Shown: piece by piece, positions 21,067-29,723 of the stretch
Layout: each line of letters starts with the position of its first letter
How positions within the stretch are numbered: the first letter of the stretch is position 1
Assembly (NCBI GenBank): GCA_021781745.1
Contig: JAJXWH010000025.1
Coordinates: 16,269 to 80,268, forward strand
Source of the DNA: Bacillota bacterium
GTDB taxonomy: Bacteria; Bacillota; Clostridia; Clostridiales; Clostridiaceae
Reading direction: 5' to 3'
Length of the DNA stretch: 64,000 nucleotides
Program-made: the position numbers and the translations under genes
Notes under the pieces: generated by a model
What the model was told of the DNA's origin: nothing
Seen by the model: the letters and a program-made list of their open reading frames with translations, nothing else
Database searches by the model: none

Positions 21067-21324
21067 ATGTCTAGAAAGAAGAATAAATGCTGCTGTGAAA
21101 AGAAACATCAAGAGTGTTGCTGTTACGAATCTGGATCTTATGGCTCAGGCTTATTTGGCGGAGGAAATGGCTGCACACCAATCATATTTCTATTAATAGC
21201 ATGTGGTTCAGGATTATTAAATTGTAATAAATCATATTTAATTATTTTACTATTCTTATTATGTGGTGGATGTTTCTCAGACTTTTTCGGTGCTGGAAAC
21301 CAAGACTATAATACTTGCTGCTAG
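21067..21324 (+). CDS. Cys-rich small protein, paralogue of the preceding gene
   Basis: 85 residues with CCCEKKHQECCCY near the N-terminus, GSGLFGGGNG, one or two hydrophobic segments (PIIFLLIACGSGLL; YLIILLFLLCGGC) and a terminal CC. Ribosome site AGGAAGGAGAG. It starts 31 bases after the related gene, so both likely form one transcript. A hairpin (AGAGGGC..GCCCTCT, 21334-21352) follows, but it is trailed by A's rather than T's and so is not a classical terminator. Function unknown. Confidence 0.75.
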   Translation: MSRKKNKCCCEKKHQECCCYESGSYGSGLFGGGNGCTPIIFLLIACGSGLLNCNKSYLIILLFLLCGGCFSDFFGAGNQDYNTCC

Positions 21325-21436
21325 GATAGTGGATAGAGGGCTTATAGCCCTCTAAAAAAATGCCCAAAAACGCAAACATTTTTATAGTAATGTACATATA
21401 TTAAAAAGAGGCAATTATTATTGAAAGGATTTAAAA

Positions 21437-21982
21437 ATGGCTAAGCATAAACATAGAGAACAAGATTCAGCAAGAAATGAAACTAACAACAATATGAATG
21501 CTAGTAGAAATAGTAATATACCTTTTGGTATAGATCCTATGCAGTTAATGGGGTTGTTAGGTGGAAATATTGATTTGAATAATATGGGGAATATGTTAGC
21601 GTCAATGAATACTAATGGGTTTAATATGGGCAATTTAAGCTCAATTGCTCAAATGATGGGATTAAATTTAGATAATAATCTTTTCCAAGGGAATGTGAAT
21701 AATCAAAATAATGATTTTAATAAAAATTTATATCCAAATTTTAATCAAAACATGAAAGAACAATCCAATCCTGTCAACACAAATCCTGTTAATTCAAAGA
21801 GTGCTGAAAATCAAAACGCTGATAAGAATAATAAAAAGAATGTTGTAAATAAAAATATTAAAGACAATGATGTTAATTTAGAATTTTTAATGGCACTCAG
21901 AAATTTTGTTCATCCAGATAGAATAAGGTTTATCGATAAGATCATTGAAGCATATAAAAGAGGGGAACTTAAAGATGCTTAA
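21437..21982 (+). CDS. Asn/Met-rich protein of unknown function
   Basis: 181 residues. The first two thirds are low-complexity and rich in Asn, Met and Leu (e.g. MGNLSSIAQMMGLNLDNN), followed by a Lys/Asn-rich linker. The last 35 residues (FLMALRNFVHPDRIRFIDKI) look folded and resemble the short helical tails of small clostridial coat-like proteins. AAAGG precedes the ATG. Its location after two Cys-rich proteins suggests a shared role, possibly in the spore or cell surface, but this is inference. Confidence 0.7.
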   Translation: MAKHKHREQDSARNETNNNMNASRNSNIPFGIDPMQLMGLLGGNIDLNNMGNMLASMNTNGFNMGNLSSIAQMMGLNLDNNLFQGNVNNQNNDFNKNLYPNFNQNMKEQSNPVNTNPVNSKSAENQNADKNNKKNVVNKNIKDNDVNLEFLMALRNFVHPDRIRFIDKIIEAYKRGELKDA

Positions 21983-22123
21983 AAAAAAGCAAAATAATTT
22001 CTATAAATGTGTATACAAAAGAAAAACATGTTAATAATATTAATGTAATAGAGAAAGCATTCTCTTACAAACTTAATGAATTATAGATTTTTTACTTCAT
22101 TAAGTAACCCCTCATCCCCCTTT

Positions 22124-22151
22124 AGGCCGCAGTATGCGGCCTTCATATTTT
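22124..22151 (+). terminator. Rho-independent terminator with unusually GC-rich stem
   Basis: AGGCCGCA pairs with TGCGGCCT across GTA, followed by TCATATTTTT. The stem is strikingly GC-rich for this DNA. It directly abuts mobile element copy B. Confidence 0.75.
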
Positions 22152-22515
22152 TAGGCACATTCAAAAAAATAACAAGCCCATTTTCCAGCCTATTTTCCAT
22201 CAGTTGACGCTCGACTCGCATATGCTCGCTGAGTACTCACAGAGTAAGCGACCACCATCAAATCATAGATTTGAGATGTCTGCTTAAGCGATTCACACCA
22301 AATCACAGATTTGGGTTCTCTGCTCATCGGCAAATCGTCCTAATAGGTCCACTATGAGAACGATTCACCTCCTCCTTGCCTGATGAAAAATATACACATT
22401 AGTAAAAAGCAGCTATGCTGCATTTATAGAACATTAATAGTAAAAAGCAGCTATGCTGCATATACAGAACATTTCATGGAAACTTTGGACTTGTTATTTA
22501 TTTTTATGTGCCTTA
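22151..22515. mobile_element. GGCAC-ended palindromic element, copy B (long, 359 bases)
   Basis: The element 22154-22512 begins GGCACATTC and ends ATGTGCC, with subterminal inverted arms AATAACAAGCCCA and TTTGGACTTGTTATT. TTA flanks it on both sides (22151-22153, 22513-22515), a probable 3-base target duplication. Inside are small hairpins (CAAATCATAGATTTG; CCAAATCACAGATTTGG), a 38-base tandem duplication containing AAAAAGCAGCTATGCTGCAT at 22401-22461, and a block at 22340-22392 similar to the middle of copy C. It codes for nothing. The right TTA is the stop codon of the minus-strand gene at 22513-23439. Confidence 0.75.
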
Positions 22516-23439
22516 TGAAACTTTTTGTATACTATTAATTTTATAATATGAATCAACCTTTTCTAAATCTAATAGGAGTATTAATTCGGTTTTATTACTA
22601 TCTGAACTTCTAAGTTTACTTTTTTCAAATGATATTCTCCATCTTATAGATGAAGGCTCTCCTGAATCAGTCCATTTATAATCATAAAAGAAAGCATTTT
22701 GAAATGCATAAGAATAGTTATCTTTATCCAAATTCCAAAGTAAAGATAAATTATCTCTATCTATTTCGGAAATAAAGATATCTGGAAGATCATCGAGCAC
22801 ATATGGAAGTTCAATTATGTTTATAAATTTAATTACTGAATCTAAAGAAGGAATATTTGAATTATCTTTGCTGGTATCTAAGACTTTATTGTTAATCAGC
22901 ATAAAACTTTTTAAAGAAGATAGTCCTTCAGAGGAGGATATTGAAAAACATTGAGGCGTTTTAGAATTCTTACAATCTAATATGCCAAAAATATTATTTT
23001 CATTTGATGAAACTAAATCAAATTTATTTTTATCCCAATGGAATACGTAAGAAATTGGCTTATTATTCTTAGAACCTATTAGTATTATTTCTGGTATATT
23101 ATCTCTAGAGATATCATGAAGATATACTTTAGGTTCCCAATGAGTGTTGTTAGTGAAAAGTGTTTTATCTTTTAATTCTTCGGAAAGATAATAATTATCA
23201 GTTGAACATTTTATGTTAAAATCAACTTTATTTTGAGAATTTGATAGTTCTAAAGTATCCTTTGTGCCATCACCTGTTAAATCACAGTAGGTATCCTGTG
23301 AGATATTTACTGGAGAAATAGTTTGTAAAGTCTCAAAATTATTTGAGATAAAATAGACTAGAGTAATAATTCCAAAGAATGCGCCTATATATAATATTGT
23401 ATTTATTAAAAGTTTTTTCTTAATTATTAAGATTTTCAT
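22513..23439 (-). CDS. Membrane-anchored protein with FG-GAP/VCBS-like repeats, unknown function
   Basis: 308 residues. The N-terminus is Lys-rich (MKILIIKKKLL) followed by one transmembrane segment to about residue 30; the rest should be outside the cell. DLTGDGTKDTLEL and ISRDNIPEIILIG resemble calcium-binding-like propeller blade repeats. Ribosome site GAGGTG lies before the ATG. The TAA stop coincides with the TTA duplication of the mobile element, so the gene ends exactly at the insertion. It is separated from perR by a long hairpin terminator. Confidence 0.75.
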   Translation of the reverse strand: MKILIIKKKLLINTILYIGAFFGIITLVYFISNNFETLQTISPVNISQDTYCDLTGDGTKDTLELSNSQNKVDFNIKCSTDNYYLSEELKDKTLFTNNTHWEPKVYLHDISRDNIPEIILIGSKNNKPISYVFHWDKNKFDLVSSNENNIFGILDCKNSKTPQCFSISSSEGLSSLKSFMLINNKVLDTSKDNSNIPSLDSVIKFINIIELPYVLDDLPDIFISEIDRDNLSLLWNLDKDNYSYAFQNAFFYDYKWTDSGEPSSIRWRISFEKSKLRSSDSNKTELILLLDLEKVDSYYKINSIQKVS

Positions 23440-23505
23440 TATGTATCACCTCAATAAATTATATGTTAATAATTATGTTCATATTAATCATACAGAGACA
23501 CATTA

Positions 23506-23571
23506 CAAAAAAAAGACTATAACTTTAAATAAAAGTAATCGCTTAATATACTTTTATTTAAAGTTATAGTC
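23506..23571 (-). terminator. Long perfect hairpin terminator after perR
   Basis: Two 23-base perfect arms (23515-23537 and 23549-23571) with an 11-base loop. On the minus strand the stem is followed by TTTTTTTT, correct for terminating perR. Confidence 0.9.
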
Positions 23572-23583
23572 GAATAAAAAAAA

Positions 23584-23991
23584 TTATTGACAATTTGCAC
23601 AGTATCCATAAAAATAAACTTTATTTGATACAATTTGATAATCAGTGTGTTCTGAAGCTAAAATGTTGAGGTTATCAAGAGATAAATCTTTGAAATCATC
23701 AACCTTACCACAACCTAGACATTGCAAATGAGGGTGTGGAGATGCATTTCCATCATATCTAAAGTTTCCTTCACCAACATTTATTTCTTGAACCAATCCT
23801 ACATCAACCAATGTTTTTAGCGCTTTATAAACTGTAGCTAAGCTCATAGTTGGATATTGAACATGTATATCTGTATAAATAACATCAGCCGAAGGATGAG
23901 AAGTTGTATTAATTAAATAATTATATACTGCAAGTCTTTGAGGGGTTAATTTTAGCTTTTTTTCTTTGAAAATAGAAGCTATATAATCCAT
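23584..23991 (-). CDS. perR: Fur-family regulator, PerR-type peroxide sensor
   Basis: 135 residues with a winged-helix domain (LKLTPQRLAVYNYL, MSLATVYKALKTL) and a dimerisation domain. The structural zinc cysteines are in CLGCGK and CANC. The regulatory metal set expected for PerR is visible: His in TSHPSADV, then RYDGNASPHPHLQC with Asp and two His, and VDDFKD. The Asp at the PerR-specific position favours PerR over Fur. PerR represses oxidative-stress genes until iron-catalysed histidine oxidation. A PerR-box-like AT palindrome lies about 90 bases upstream. Confidence 0.88.
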   Translation of the reverse strand: MDYIASIFKEKKLKLTPQRLAVYNYLINTTSHPSADVIYTDIHVQYPTMSLATVYKALKTLVDVGLVQEINVGEGNFRYDGNASPHPHLQCLGCGKVDDFKDLSLDNLNILASEHTDYQIVSNKVYFYGYCANCQ

Positions 23992-24368
23992 ATTTATTAC
24001 CTCACTTATTATAATTTTATGAACAAATTATAACATAAAAATAAATAAATAGTCAACGCTATTAATTAATGCTATTTATAAATAATAATTATTAATAAGT
24101 TACAGCTTTATCAATAAATATATGGTTTACAGAATGTTAACTTAATTTTAGTATATATTAAACATAAAATGATAAAAATTTATTGTATAGTTAGGAAAAG
24201 TCTGTTAAAATAAAAATAAGATAAAGAATGTTAATTTATTAACATTCTATTGTAATTGTATATTATCTAAAATATTCCACAGAGAAAATACTAATTTTTA
24301 TTACAGACTTAAATTTATAGCCTATGATAAAAATAAAAGTAATAGAATTAATAAGGAGGCGTATTGTT
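23992..24368. other. Divergent intergenic region, perR and an unknown gene
   Basis: 377 bases, very AT-rich. An AT palindrome TAATAATTATTA at 24083-24094 resembles the TTATAATnATTATAA PerR box loosely and could be an autoregulatory operator; in such AT-rich DNA this may be chance. No gene or RNA motif is visible. Confidence 0.4.
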
Positions 24369-24689
24369 GTGGGAAAATATAAAGTTGGAGACGAGTTAAT
24401 TATTGTCAACGATCCAAACAAAGATAATGCAAAATTAAAGGAACTAACTACTTTAACTGTTGATGGTGATTTTGCTCAAATATCATGGGGAATTAAGATA
24501 TTAGGGGTAGAATATGATAAACCGAATGTAACATTAACTTATAAAAATGTTAATGGTGAAAAGAATAAAGTTTTTGCAGTATGTAAAGATATAGAAAATT
24601 TTGATAAAGAGAAAGTTTTAGAAAAAGCATTACTTAGAGCGTTCCAAAATGAAGTGATTGATATTTCTGTAAATAAGAATAAGTTTTAA
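24369..24689 (+). CDS. Small protein of unknown function
   Basis: 106 residues. The GTG at 24369 is taken as the start because AAGGAGG lies 9 bases upstream; an ATG at 24324 would extend the frame across that site. The sequence begins GKYKVGDELIIVND and looks like a small beta-rich (SH3 or Tudor-like) fold, then a helical end (KEKVLEKALLRAFQNEV). I do not recognise the family. A clear terminator follows, so it is probably a single-gene transcript. Confidence 0.7.
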   Translation: MGKYKVGDELIIVNDPNKDNAKLKELTTLTVDGDFAQISWGIKILGVEYDKPNVTLTYKNVNGEKNKVFAVCKDIENFDKEKVLEKALLRAFQNEVIDISVNKNKF

Positions 24690-24699
24690 CATTAATAAG

Positions 24700-24738
24700 A
24701 AAGAGACCTCTTTAATTTAAAAGGTCTCTTTTTATATT
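24700..24738 (+). terminator. Rho-independent terminator
   Basis: AAAGAGACCT pairs with AGGTCTCTTT across an AT-rich loop, followed by TTATATTTTTTT. Confidence 0.85.
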
Positions 24739-24865
24739 TTTTTATTTAAATTGAATATTATATAAAAATATTTGCATAATCTTTACTTTATATACAATTT
24801 ATAATATAATGGTTTCATGAATTTTAATATTTATTAAATTTTTAAATTATAAGGAAAAGAAAAGG

Positions 24866-25105
24866 ATGGCGGGGAATATTATGAGTAGGTGTCCATTTTG
24901 GTCAACAAATAGAGAAAGAGTCGAATGTTATAAGGAGTGCCCTCTATTAACAAATGAATCTCATGGTAAAAAAGATAGCTCACATTGTATATTTAATGAT
25001 TGCACAGAAGCAAATAATTTACATTTCAAAGATATCGTAAATGAAGATTACAACTTTTTAAATTTATCTGCATATAATGAAGAAACTAGTATAATGAATT
25101 ATTAG
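24866..25105 (+). CDS. Small Cys-rich protein of unknown function
   Basis: 79 residues if started at ATG 24866; a second in-frame ATG at 24881 (MSRCPFWST...) behind GGCGGGGA is an equally good start. Four cysteines cluster in RCPFW, ECYKEC and HCIFNDC, suggesting metal binding. The stop codon TAG is formed by TA of the target site plus the first G of mobile element copy C; without the insertion the same position would read TAA. Function unknown. Confidence 0.65.
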   Translation: MAGNIMSRCPFWSTNRERVECYKECPLLTNESHGKKDSSHCIFNDCTEANNLHFKDIVNEDYNFLNLSAYNEETSIMNY

Positions 25106-25263
25106 GCACATTCAAAAAAATAACAGGCCAGTATGCTTGCATATTTTGCACCATATGCGTCAGCAAATTCTACTAATAGCCACTATGAGCAGAATTTTAC
25201 TTCATTGTCTGATACAAAATATTCGGCGCATCTTTGGTCTATTATTTATTTTCGTGTGCCTTA
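25102..25263. mobile_element. GGCAC-ended palindromic element, copy C (156 bases)
   Basis: The element 25105-25260 begins GGCACATTC and ends CGTGTGCC and is flanked by TTA at 25102-25104 and 25261-25263. Outer arms include AAAAAAATAACAGGC and GGTCTATTATTTATTTT. The middle (TCTACTAATAGCCACTATGAG, 25170s) matches a block of copy B, while its two ends match the minimal copy A. It overlaps the stop codon of the preceding gene. Confidence 0.75.
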
Positions 25264-25271
25264 AAATAAAA

Positions 25272-25310
25272 AGGATTAGAATGTATAATACATTTTAATC
25301 CTCTTTTACT
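25272..25310. terminator. Bidirectional terminator hairpin
   Basis: AGGATTAGAATGTAT pairs with ATACATTTTAATCCT (with wobbles). T-rich tails occur on both strands, CTTTTACTT on plus and TTTTTATTTTA on minus. It fits termination of pncB from the right. Confidence 0.75.
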
Positions 25311-25384
25311 TTAATTTCAAAAAATGTTTCTTTGGATATACAGAAAAATATTAATAAAAGTAATTTACCTATATAATTAATTGA

Positions 25385-26869
25385 CTAATCCTGTACTTCA
25401 TATGAATTTGTATACTTATGAAGTAGAGAATGTTTTAATGACCATAAGTTTTGCGATAAATCAACATAATAAGTGTGTGGATTTTCGAATCTTAATACTT
25501 CAGGCCATAGCTTATCTGTCTCATTTTTAGAGAATTCCTTTATATCTAAAACACTAGGAGATTCATATATACATTTACCAGAATTAAAAATTTGAACTTG
25601 AAGATCTCTAGTATAATAATTTTTGATTTTTTTCCTTTTCCATGTATGAATAGGATCAAATAAAACTAAAGGTTCATTTTCATTAATATTTTCATCTCTT
25701 AAAGCAATTAAGTCAGCTAATGCCTTATGAGATGTCTTATCAAATATTCTCACTATCTTTTTAAATCCTGGGTTAGTGATCTTTTCTTCATTTTCACTTA
25801 TTTTAATTTTAGGTATAATTTCATCATTGCCTTCTAATGCCACTAATTTATATACACCGCCAAAAACTGGTTCGGATTTTGCTGTAATAAGACGTTCGCC
25901 AACACCAAAAGAATTTATACATGCACCTTGTTCTAGTACAGCTTTTATAATATGCTCATCGAGGGAATTTGAGACTACAATACCGCAATCTTCATATCCT
26001 GCTTCATCCAACATTTTTCTACACTTAGTTGTAAGGTAAGTAATATCACCAGAATCAATTCTTACTCCACGAGGTCTCTTACCTTGTGGCTTTAAAATTT
26101 CATCAAACACTTTTATTGCATTTGGAATACCGGATTTTATTACATTATAGGTATCAATAAGTAATACACAGTCATCAGGGTAAATTTCAGCCCAAGCTTT
26201 AAAAGCATCATATTCAGTATCATATAATTGAACCCAGCTGTGAGCCATTGTACCTACAGCTGGAATATTGAACATTCTATCTGACATCGTACAAGCTGTT
26301 GAACTGCAGCCGCCTATTATGGAAGCTCTAGCACCATAAATTGCACCATCATACCCTTGAGCCCTCCTTGAACCAAATTCCATTACAGGACGACCTTCGG
26401 CAGCTCTACAAATTCTATTAGCTTTTGTAGCAATTAATGTTTGATGGTTTATAGTTAGAAGAATCATTGTCTCAAGAAATTGTGCTTGAATTACAGGACC
26501 GCGAACAGTCACAAGAGGCTCATTTGGGAAGACAGGATTTCCTTCTGGAACTGCCCATACATCGCAACTAAAATCAAAGTTTTCTAAGTACTCAAGAAAT
26601 TCTTCGGAAAACATGTTCTTAGATCTTAAATAAGTAATATCATCATGGGTAAACTTTAAAGATTTTAGGTAATCAATTAGTTGTTCAACACCAGCCATTA
26701 TACAATATCCGCCACCATCGGGAACTCTTCTAAAAAACATATCAAAGTAAGCTATTTTGTCTTTAAGTCCTTTGTCAAAATAACCGTTTCCCATAGTTAA
26801 TTCATAAAAATCAACTAGCATTGTTAAGTTTCTTTCATCTTTTACATTGAAATTAGGTCTATTATTCAT
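25385..26869 (-). CDS. pncB: Nicotinate phosphoribosyltransferase
   Basis: 494 residues, the usual length of the gram-positive form. It joins nicotinate and PRPP to nicotinate mononucleotide, the entry of the Preiss-Handler NAD salvage route. Motifs include MLVDFYELTMGNGY, FFRRVPDGGGYCI, EFGSRRAQGYDGA, VGTMAHSWVQLY, RGVRIDSGD and SFGVGERLIT (phosphate-binding end of the barrel). AAAGGAG precedes the ATG. It is monocistronic here, between a hairpin terminator and a 300-base divergent region. Confidence 0.96.
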   Translation of the reverse strand: MNNRPNFNVKDERNLTMLVDFYELTMGNGYFDKGLKDKIAYFDMFFRRVPDGGGYCIMAGVEQLIDYLKSLKFTHDDITYLRSKNMFSEEFLEYLENFDFSCDVWAVPEGNPVFPNEPLVTVRGPVIQAQFLETMILLTINHQTLIATKANRICRAAEGRPVMEFGSRRAQGYDGAIYGARASIIGGCSSTACTMSDRMFNIPAVGTMAHSWVQLYDTEYDAFKAWAEIYPDDCVLLIDTYNVIKSGIPNAIKVFDEILKPQGKRPRGVRIDSGDITYLTTKCRKMLDEAGYEDCGIVVSNSLDEHIIKAVLEQGACINSFGVGERLITAKSEPVFGGVYKLVALEGNDEIIPKIKISENEEKITNPGFKKIVRIFDKTSHKALADLIALRDENINENEPLVLFDPIHTWKRKKIKNYYTRDLQVQIFNSGKCIYESPSVLDIKEFSKNETDKLWPEVLRFENPHTYYVDLSQNLWSLKHSLLHKYTNSYEVQD

Positions 26870-27169
26870 AATAATCTCCTTTAAATAAAAACATAAAATA
26901 CATTCAGTTTAATAATTGGTATATTATTCAATATAAATTTAAATATATAAAACTATTGTACATCTATAGGACTTTGATTACAATATAGTTGCGATTAACT
27001 TAAATTAAGACATACTATATTTTTTAAAAATAAAATTATAATATTCAGGATTTTGATATGAATTTGAAATTTATATTATAAATGTGGATAAAATTTATAA
27101 TAACTAATTTAATTAGTAAAGATATGATTACAAACTTTGTTTGGCTAGGAAGAAAGAGGGAATTATAAA
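26870..27169. other. Divergent promoter region between pncB and the helicase gene
   Basis: 300 AT-rich bases with no gene. Promoters for both flanking genes must lie here, but I could not assign -35/-10 boxes with confidence. No riboswitch-like GC-bearing motif is seen. Confidence 0.5.
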
Positions 27170-29188
27170 GTGGGGTACAACCTTGATAAATATCAAATGA
27201 ATGCAGTAAATGCAGAGGAAAAGAATACATTAATTGTTGCGGCGCCAGGTTCCGGGAAGACAACCGTTATAATAAATAAAGTTAATCATTTGGTTAAAAA
27301 TAAAAAAATTCCTAATGGGAATATAATAGTTATTACTTTTACAAAAGCAGCAGCTCAGAATATGAAAAATAGATATGCCAAAATGTTTAAAGCAGATAGA
27401 TCACCGTTTTTTGGGACATTCCATGGCTTGTTCTATAAGATGCTTTTAAGATGTGGTGAAAATATAGATATAGTTGATGGATCAATTGTGCACAAAATAG
27501 TTAGCAGTGTATTAAGTAAATATTTTGATGAAGTTAATGAGGATAAAATAAAGGAAGCCATCAATAATATTTCATTATATAAAACTTCAAGAGTATCTTT
27601 AAAAGAATTTAAGCCGTCTCTTTCCAAAGAGATTTTTGAAGAAGCTCTAGAGAAATATGAAGAGTATAAAAAAGTAAATAATAAAAGAGATTTTGATGAT
27701 TTAGCTATAGAAGTATTGGAATTACTTAAAAAAGATAAAAGTATGCTTTTAGCATATAGAAAGTTGTTTAAATATGTATTAGTAGATGAATTTCAAGATT
27801 GTGATGAGATGCAGATTGACTTCTTAAAACTAATAAATGAAGGAGAAGATAATCATCTTTTTGCAGTTGGAGATGAGGATCAATGTATTTACTCATTTAG
27901 AGGTTCAAAGCCAGAATATATGGTCAGCTTTGATAATATATTTAAAGGCGGAAAGAAGTATTACTTATCAATTAATTATAGAAGTAAGATGAACATAGTA
28001 GATAAGTCAAAAGCAGTAATAAGCTTTAATGAGAAGAGAAATAATAAGGAAATTAAGTGGAATAGAGATAGTGAAGGAATAATCAAATGGTTTAGCCCGT
28101 ACAATGAAAAAATGCAGGTTGAAAGCATAAGTGATATAATATGTGAAAATAAAAAAATTGGTATACCTTATGAAGACAATGCTGTACTTTATAGAACTAA
28201 TATAGAATCAATGATGATTATAGAGACCCTGGCAAAAAGAAAAATTCCGTTTACATTACTAGATCGTGAATATAATTTCTTCGAACATTTTATATGTAAG
28301 GATTTAATTGCGTATTTAAAACTGTCAATTAATGAATTTGACAGAGATAGTTTCTTACAAATAATAAATAAACCCTTTAGATATATAAGCAAAAGTAACT
28401 TTGCGTATATAAAGAATTATATAAAAGAAGAAAGTCCATTTAATATGCTTATGAGTAAAAGTGATATACCACCATTTCAAAAGAAAAATCTTGATAATTT
28501 AAGGAAAGATATTAACTATTTAAATAAAATATCATTATCATCTGCAATTGCATATATAGTTATGGATTTAGGGTATTTAGACCACTTAAAAGGTTATGCT
28601 CAAAAAGTTAATCAAAGTTTAGAAGACTTAGAAGAAATAATAGAAGAATTTAAATTATCAGCAGAAGGGTTTAAAACCATATTTGAATTTTTAGAGCATG
28701 TAGAGGAAATAAAACAAACAATAGAAGCTAGTAAGAAAAAAACTCAGAGAGAAGGGGTTATACTTAGTACCATACATGGAGTAAAAGGCATGGAATTTAA
28801 AAATGTCTATGTCATTAATTGTGTAGAAGAAACTATACCCCATGCATCCAGCATAAAAGACAACATAGAAGAGGAACGTAGATTGTTCTATGTTGGAATA
28901 ACAAGGGCAATAGATAATCTTTATCTATTTTCTCCAAGAAACAGGAAAGGGCAGTTTAAAGAGGTTTCAAGATTTATAGTTGAAGGCAAGTTAAATGATA
29001 TGCCTGTAGATACCTATGGATATGAGGTTGGGAATAAGGTTGCTCATAAAGCTTATGGTATAGCAGAGGTAGAAGAATTTGATGAAAAGGATAAAGATAA
29101 GATTAAGCTTAAATTTGACGATGGGACTTTTAGGAGTTTTTCTTTGAAGGTTTTGATTGATAATAACCTTATTCGTAGAGCTAATTAG
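27170..29188 (+). CDS. UvrD/Rep-family (superfamily 1A) DNA helicase
   Basis: 672 residues starting at GTG 27170 behind AAAGAGGG. Helicase motifs in order are Q-motif DKYQMNAVNA, Walker A VAAPGSGKTT, VITFTKAAAQNM, Walker B VDEFQDCDE, GDEDQCIYSFRGS, VLYRTN, IHGVKGMEFKNVYV and EEERRLFYVGITRA. The C-terminal 60 residues (VGNKVAHKAYGIAEVEEF) look like the small Tudor-like domain by which PcrA/UvrD contact RNA polymerase. Shorter than PcrA (about 740), so it is probably an additional UvrD-like helicase rather than PcrA itself. Likely a 3'-5' helicase in repair. Confidence 0.9.
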   Translation: MGYNLDKYQMNAVNAEEKNTLIVAAPGSGKTTVIINKVNHLVKNKKIPNGNIIVITFTKAAAQNMKNRYAKMFKADRSPFFGTFHGLFYKMLLRCGENIDIVDGSIVHKIVSSVLSKYFDEVNEDKIKEAINNISLYKTSRVSLKEFKPSLSKEIFEEALEKYEEYKKVNNKRDFDDLAIEVLELLKKDKSMLLAYRKLFKYVLVDEFQDCDEMQIDFLKLINEGEDNHLFAVGDEDQCIYSFRGSKPEYMVSFDNIFKGGKKYYLSINYRSKMNIVDKSKAVISFNEKRNNKEIKWNRDSEGIIKWFSPYNEKMQVESISDIICENKKIGIPYEDNAVLYRTNIESMMIIETLAKRKIPFTLLDREYNFFEHFICKDLIAYLKLSINEFDRDSFLQIINKPFRYISKSNFAYIKNYIKEESPFNMLMSKSDIPPFQKKNLDNLRKDINYLNKISLSSAIAYIVMDLGYLDHLKGYAQKVNQSLEDLEEIIEEFKLSAEGFKTIFEFLEHVEEIKQTIEASKKKTQREGVILSTIHGVKGMEFKNVYVINCVEETIPHASSIKDNIEEERRLFYVGITRAIDNLYLFSPRNRKGQFKEVSRFIVEGKLNDMPVDTYGYEVGNKVAHKAYGIAEVEEFDEKDKDKIKLKFDDGTFRSFSLKVLIDNNLIRRAN

Positions 29189-29201
29189 GGAGCATATTAA
29201 G

Positions 29202-29233
29202 AAAGCACTTTTTAAAAAGGTGCTTTTTTACGT
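29202..29233 (+). terminator. Rho-independent terminator after the helicase gene
   Basis: AAAGCACTTTTT pairs with AAAAAGGTGCTTT, followed by a T run to TTTTTTACG. Confidence 0.8.
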
Positions 29234-29614
29234 TTACAAAAGAAGCCATGCATTGGTAAGAGGAAGATGTAAAAAATGTATTAAAATTATGTTAATATAA
29301 TATTCTGTTGTCAAATTATGTTAGAAAGTGAACTGTAAGGAATGTTCTTTATTTTAAATAAATATTAAACTTTTGATTAAAAGCGTAGTTTTAGTTTTGT
29401 ATATAAATTCCATTATTTCGATAGAGAATTGGATTTTATATATTTTGCAAAGTGTGATTATGTAATTTATTTACAATAAAATAAAAATCATGTGGAATTG
29501 CGTTGTGAACGTGTGTTGAATAATAAATACATTGATGTTAATATTATACATATGATAATAAAGTTGTAAAAAATACAAGTCATTTATATGTTCGTAACAT
29601 TAATAGGATTAAAA

Positions 29615-29686
29615 ATTGGAAACTGTGAAAAATTCTCTTTATTTGGGCACCTGGGGAATTTGGAGTTAGTGGTGCAACCGGCCAAT
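29615..29686 (+). ncRNA. Cyclic-di-GMP-II riboswitch aptamer
   Basis: The segment shows the class II c-di-GMP aptamer signature: P1 ATTGG followed by GGAAAC context, then TTTATTTGGGCAC, the GAGTTAGT element and GGTGCAACCGGCC, ending in the P1 partner CCAAT. From memory this aligns with the crystallised C. acetobutylicum aptamer in the GGGCAC, GAGTTAGT and GTGCAACCG blocks. GCACC pairs with GGTGC. It stands 38 bases before the TTG start of a 50-residue ORF. Known class II members sense the second messenger c-di-GMP. Confidence 0.9.
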
Positions 29687-29716
29687 AATGAGTTTGTTAT
29701 TAATTATTATTGGAGG
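29682..29716 (+). promoter_or_regulatory. Riboswitch expression platform: ribosome-site sequestering hairpin
   Basis: CCAATAAT (29682-29689), which contains the 3' strand of P1, is perfectly complementary to ATTATTGG (29706-29713), whose last two bases are the first of the ribosome site GGAGG (29712-29716). P1 formation and this hairpin are mutually exclusive. The simplest reading is that ligand binding frees the ribosome site (an ON switch at translation); this is inference from base pairing. Confidence 0.7.
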
Positions 29717-29723
29717 TATTATT

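Noticed and set aside
22513..22515. The gene at 22513-23439 as truncated by the mobile element
   Set aside because: Removing the element leaves the TAA stop in place, since it is the duplicated target itself; no loss of coding is implied.
24083..24094. Firm PerR box call
   Set aside because: The match to the consensus is loose and the region is more than 80 percent AT, so chance is likely; recorded only as a possibility.
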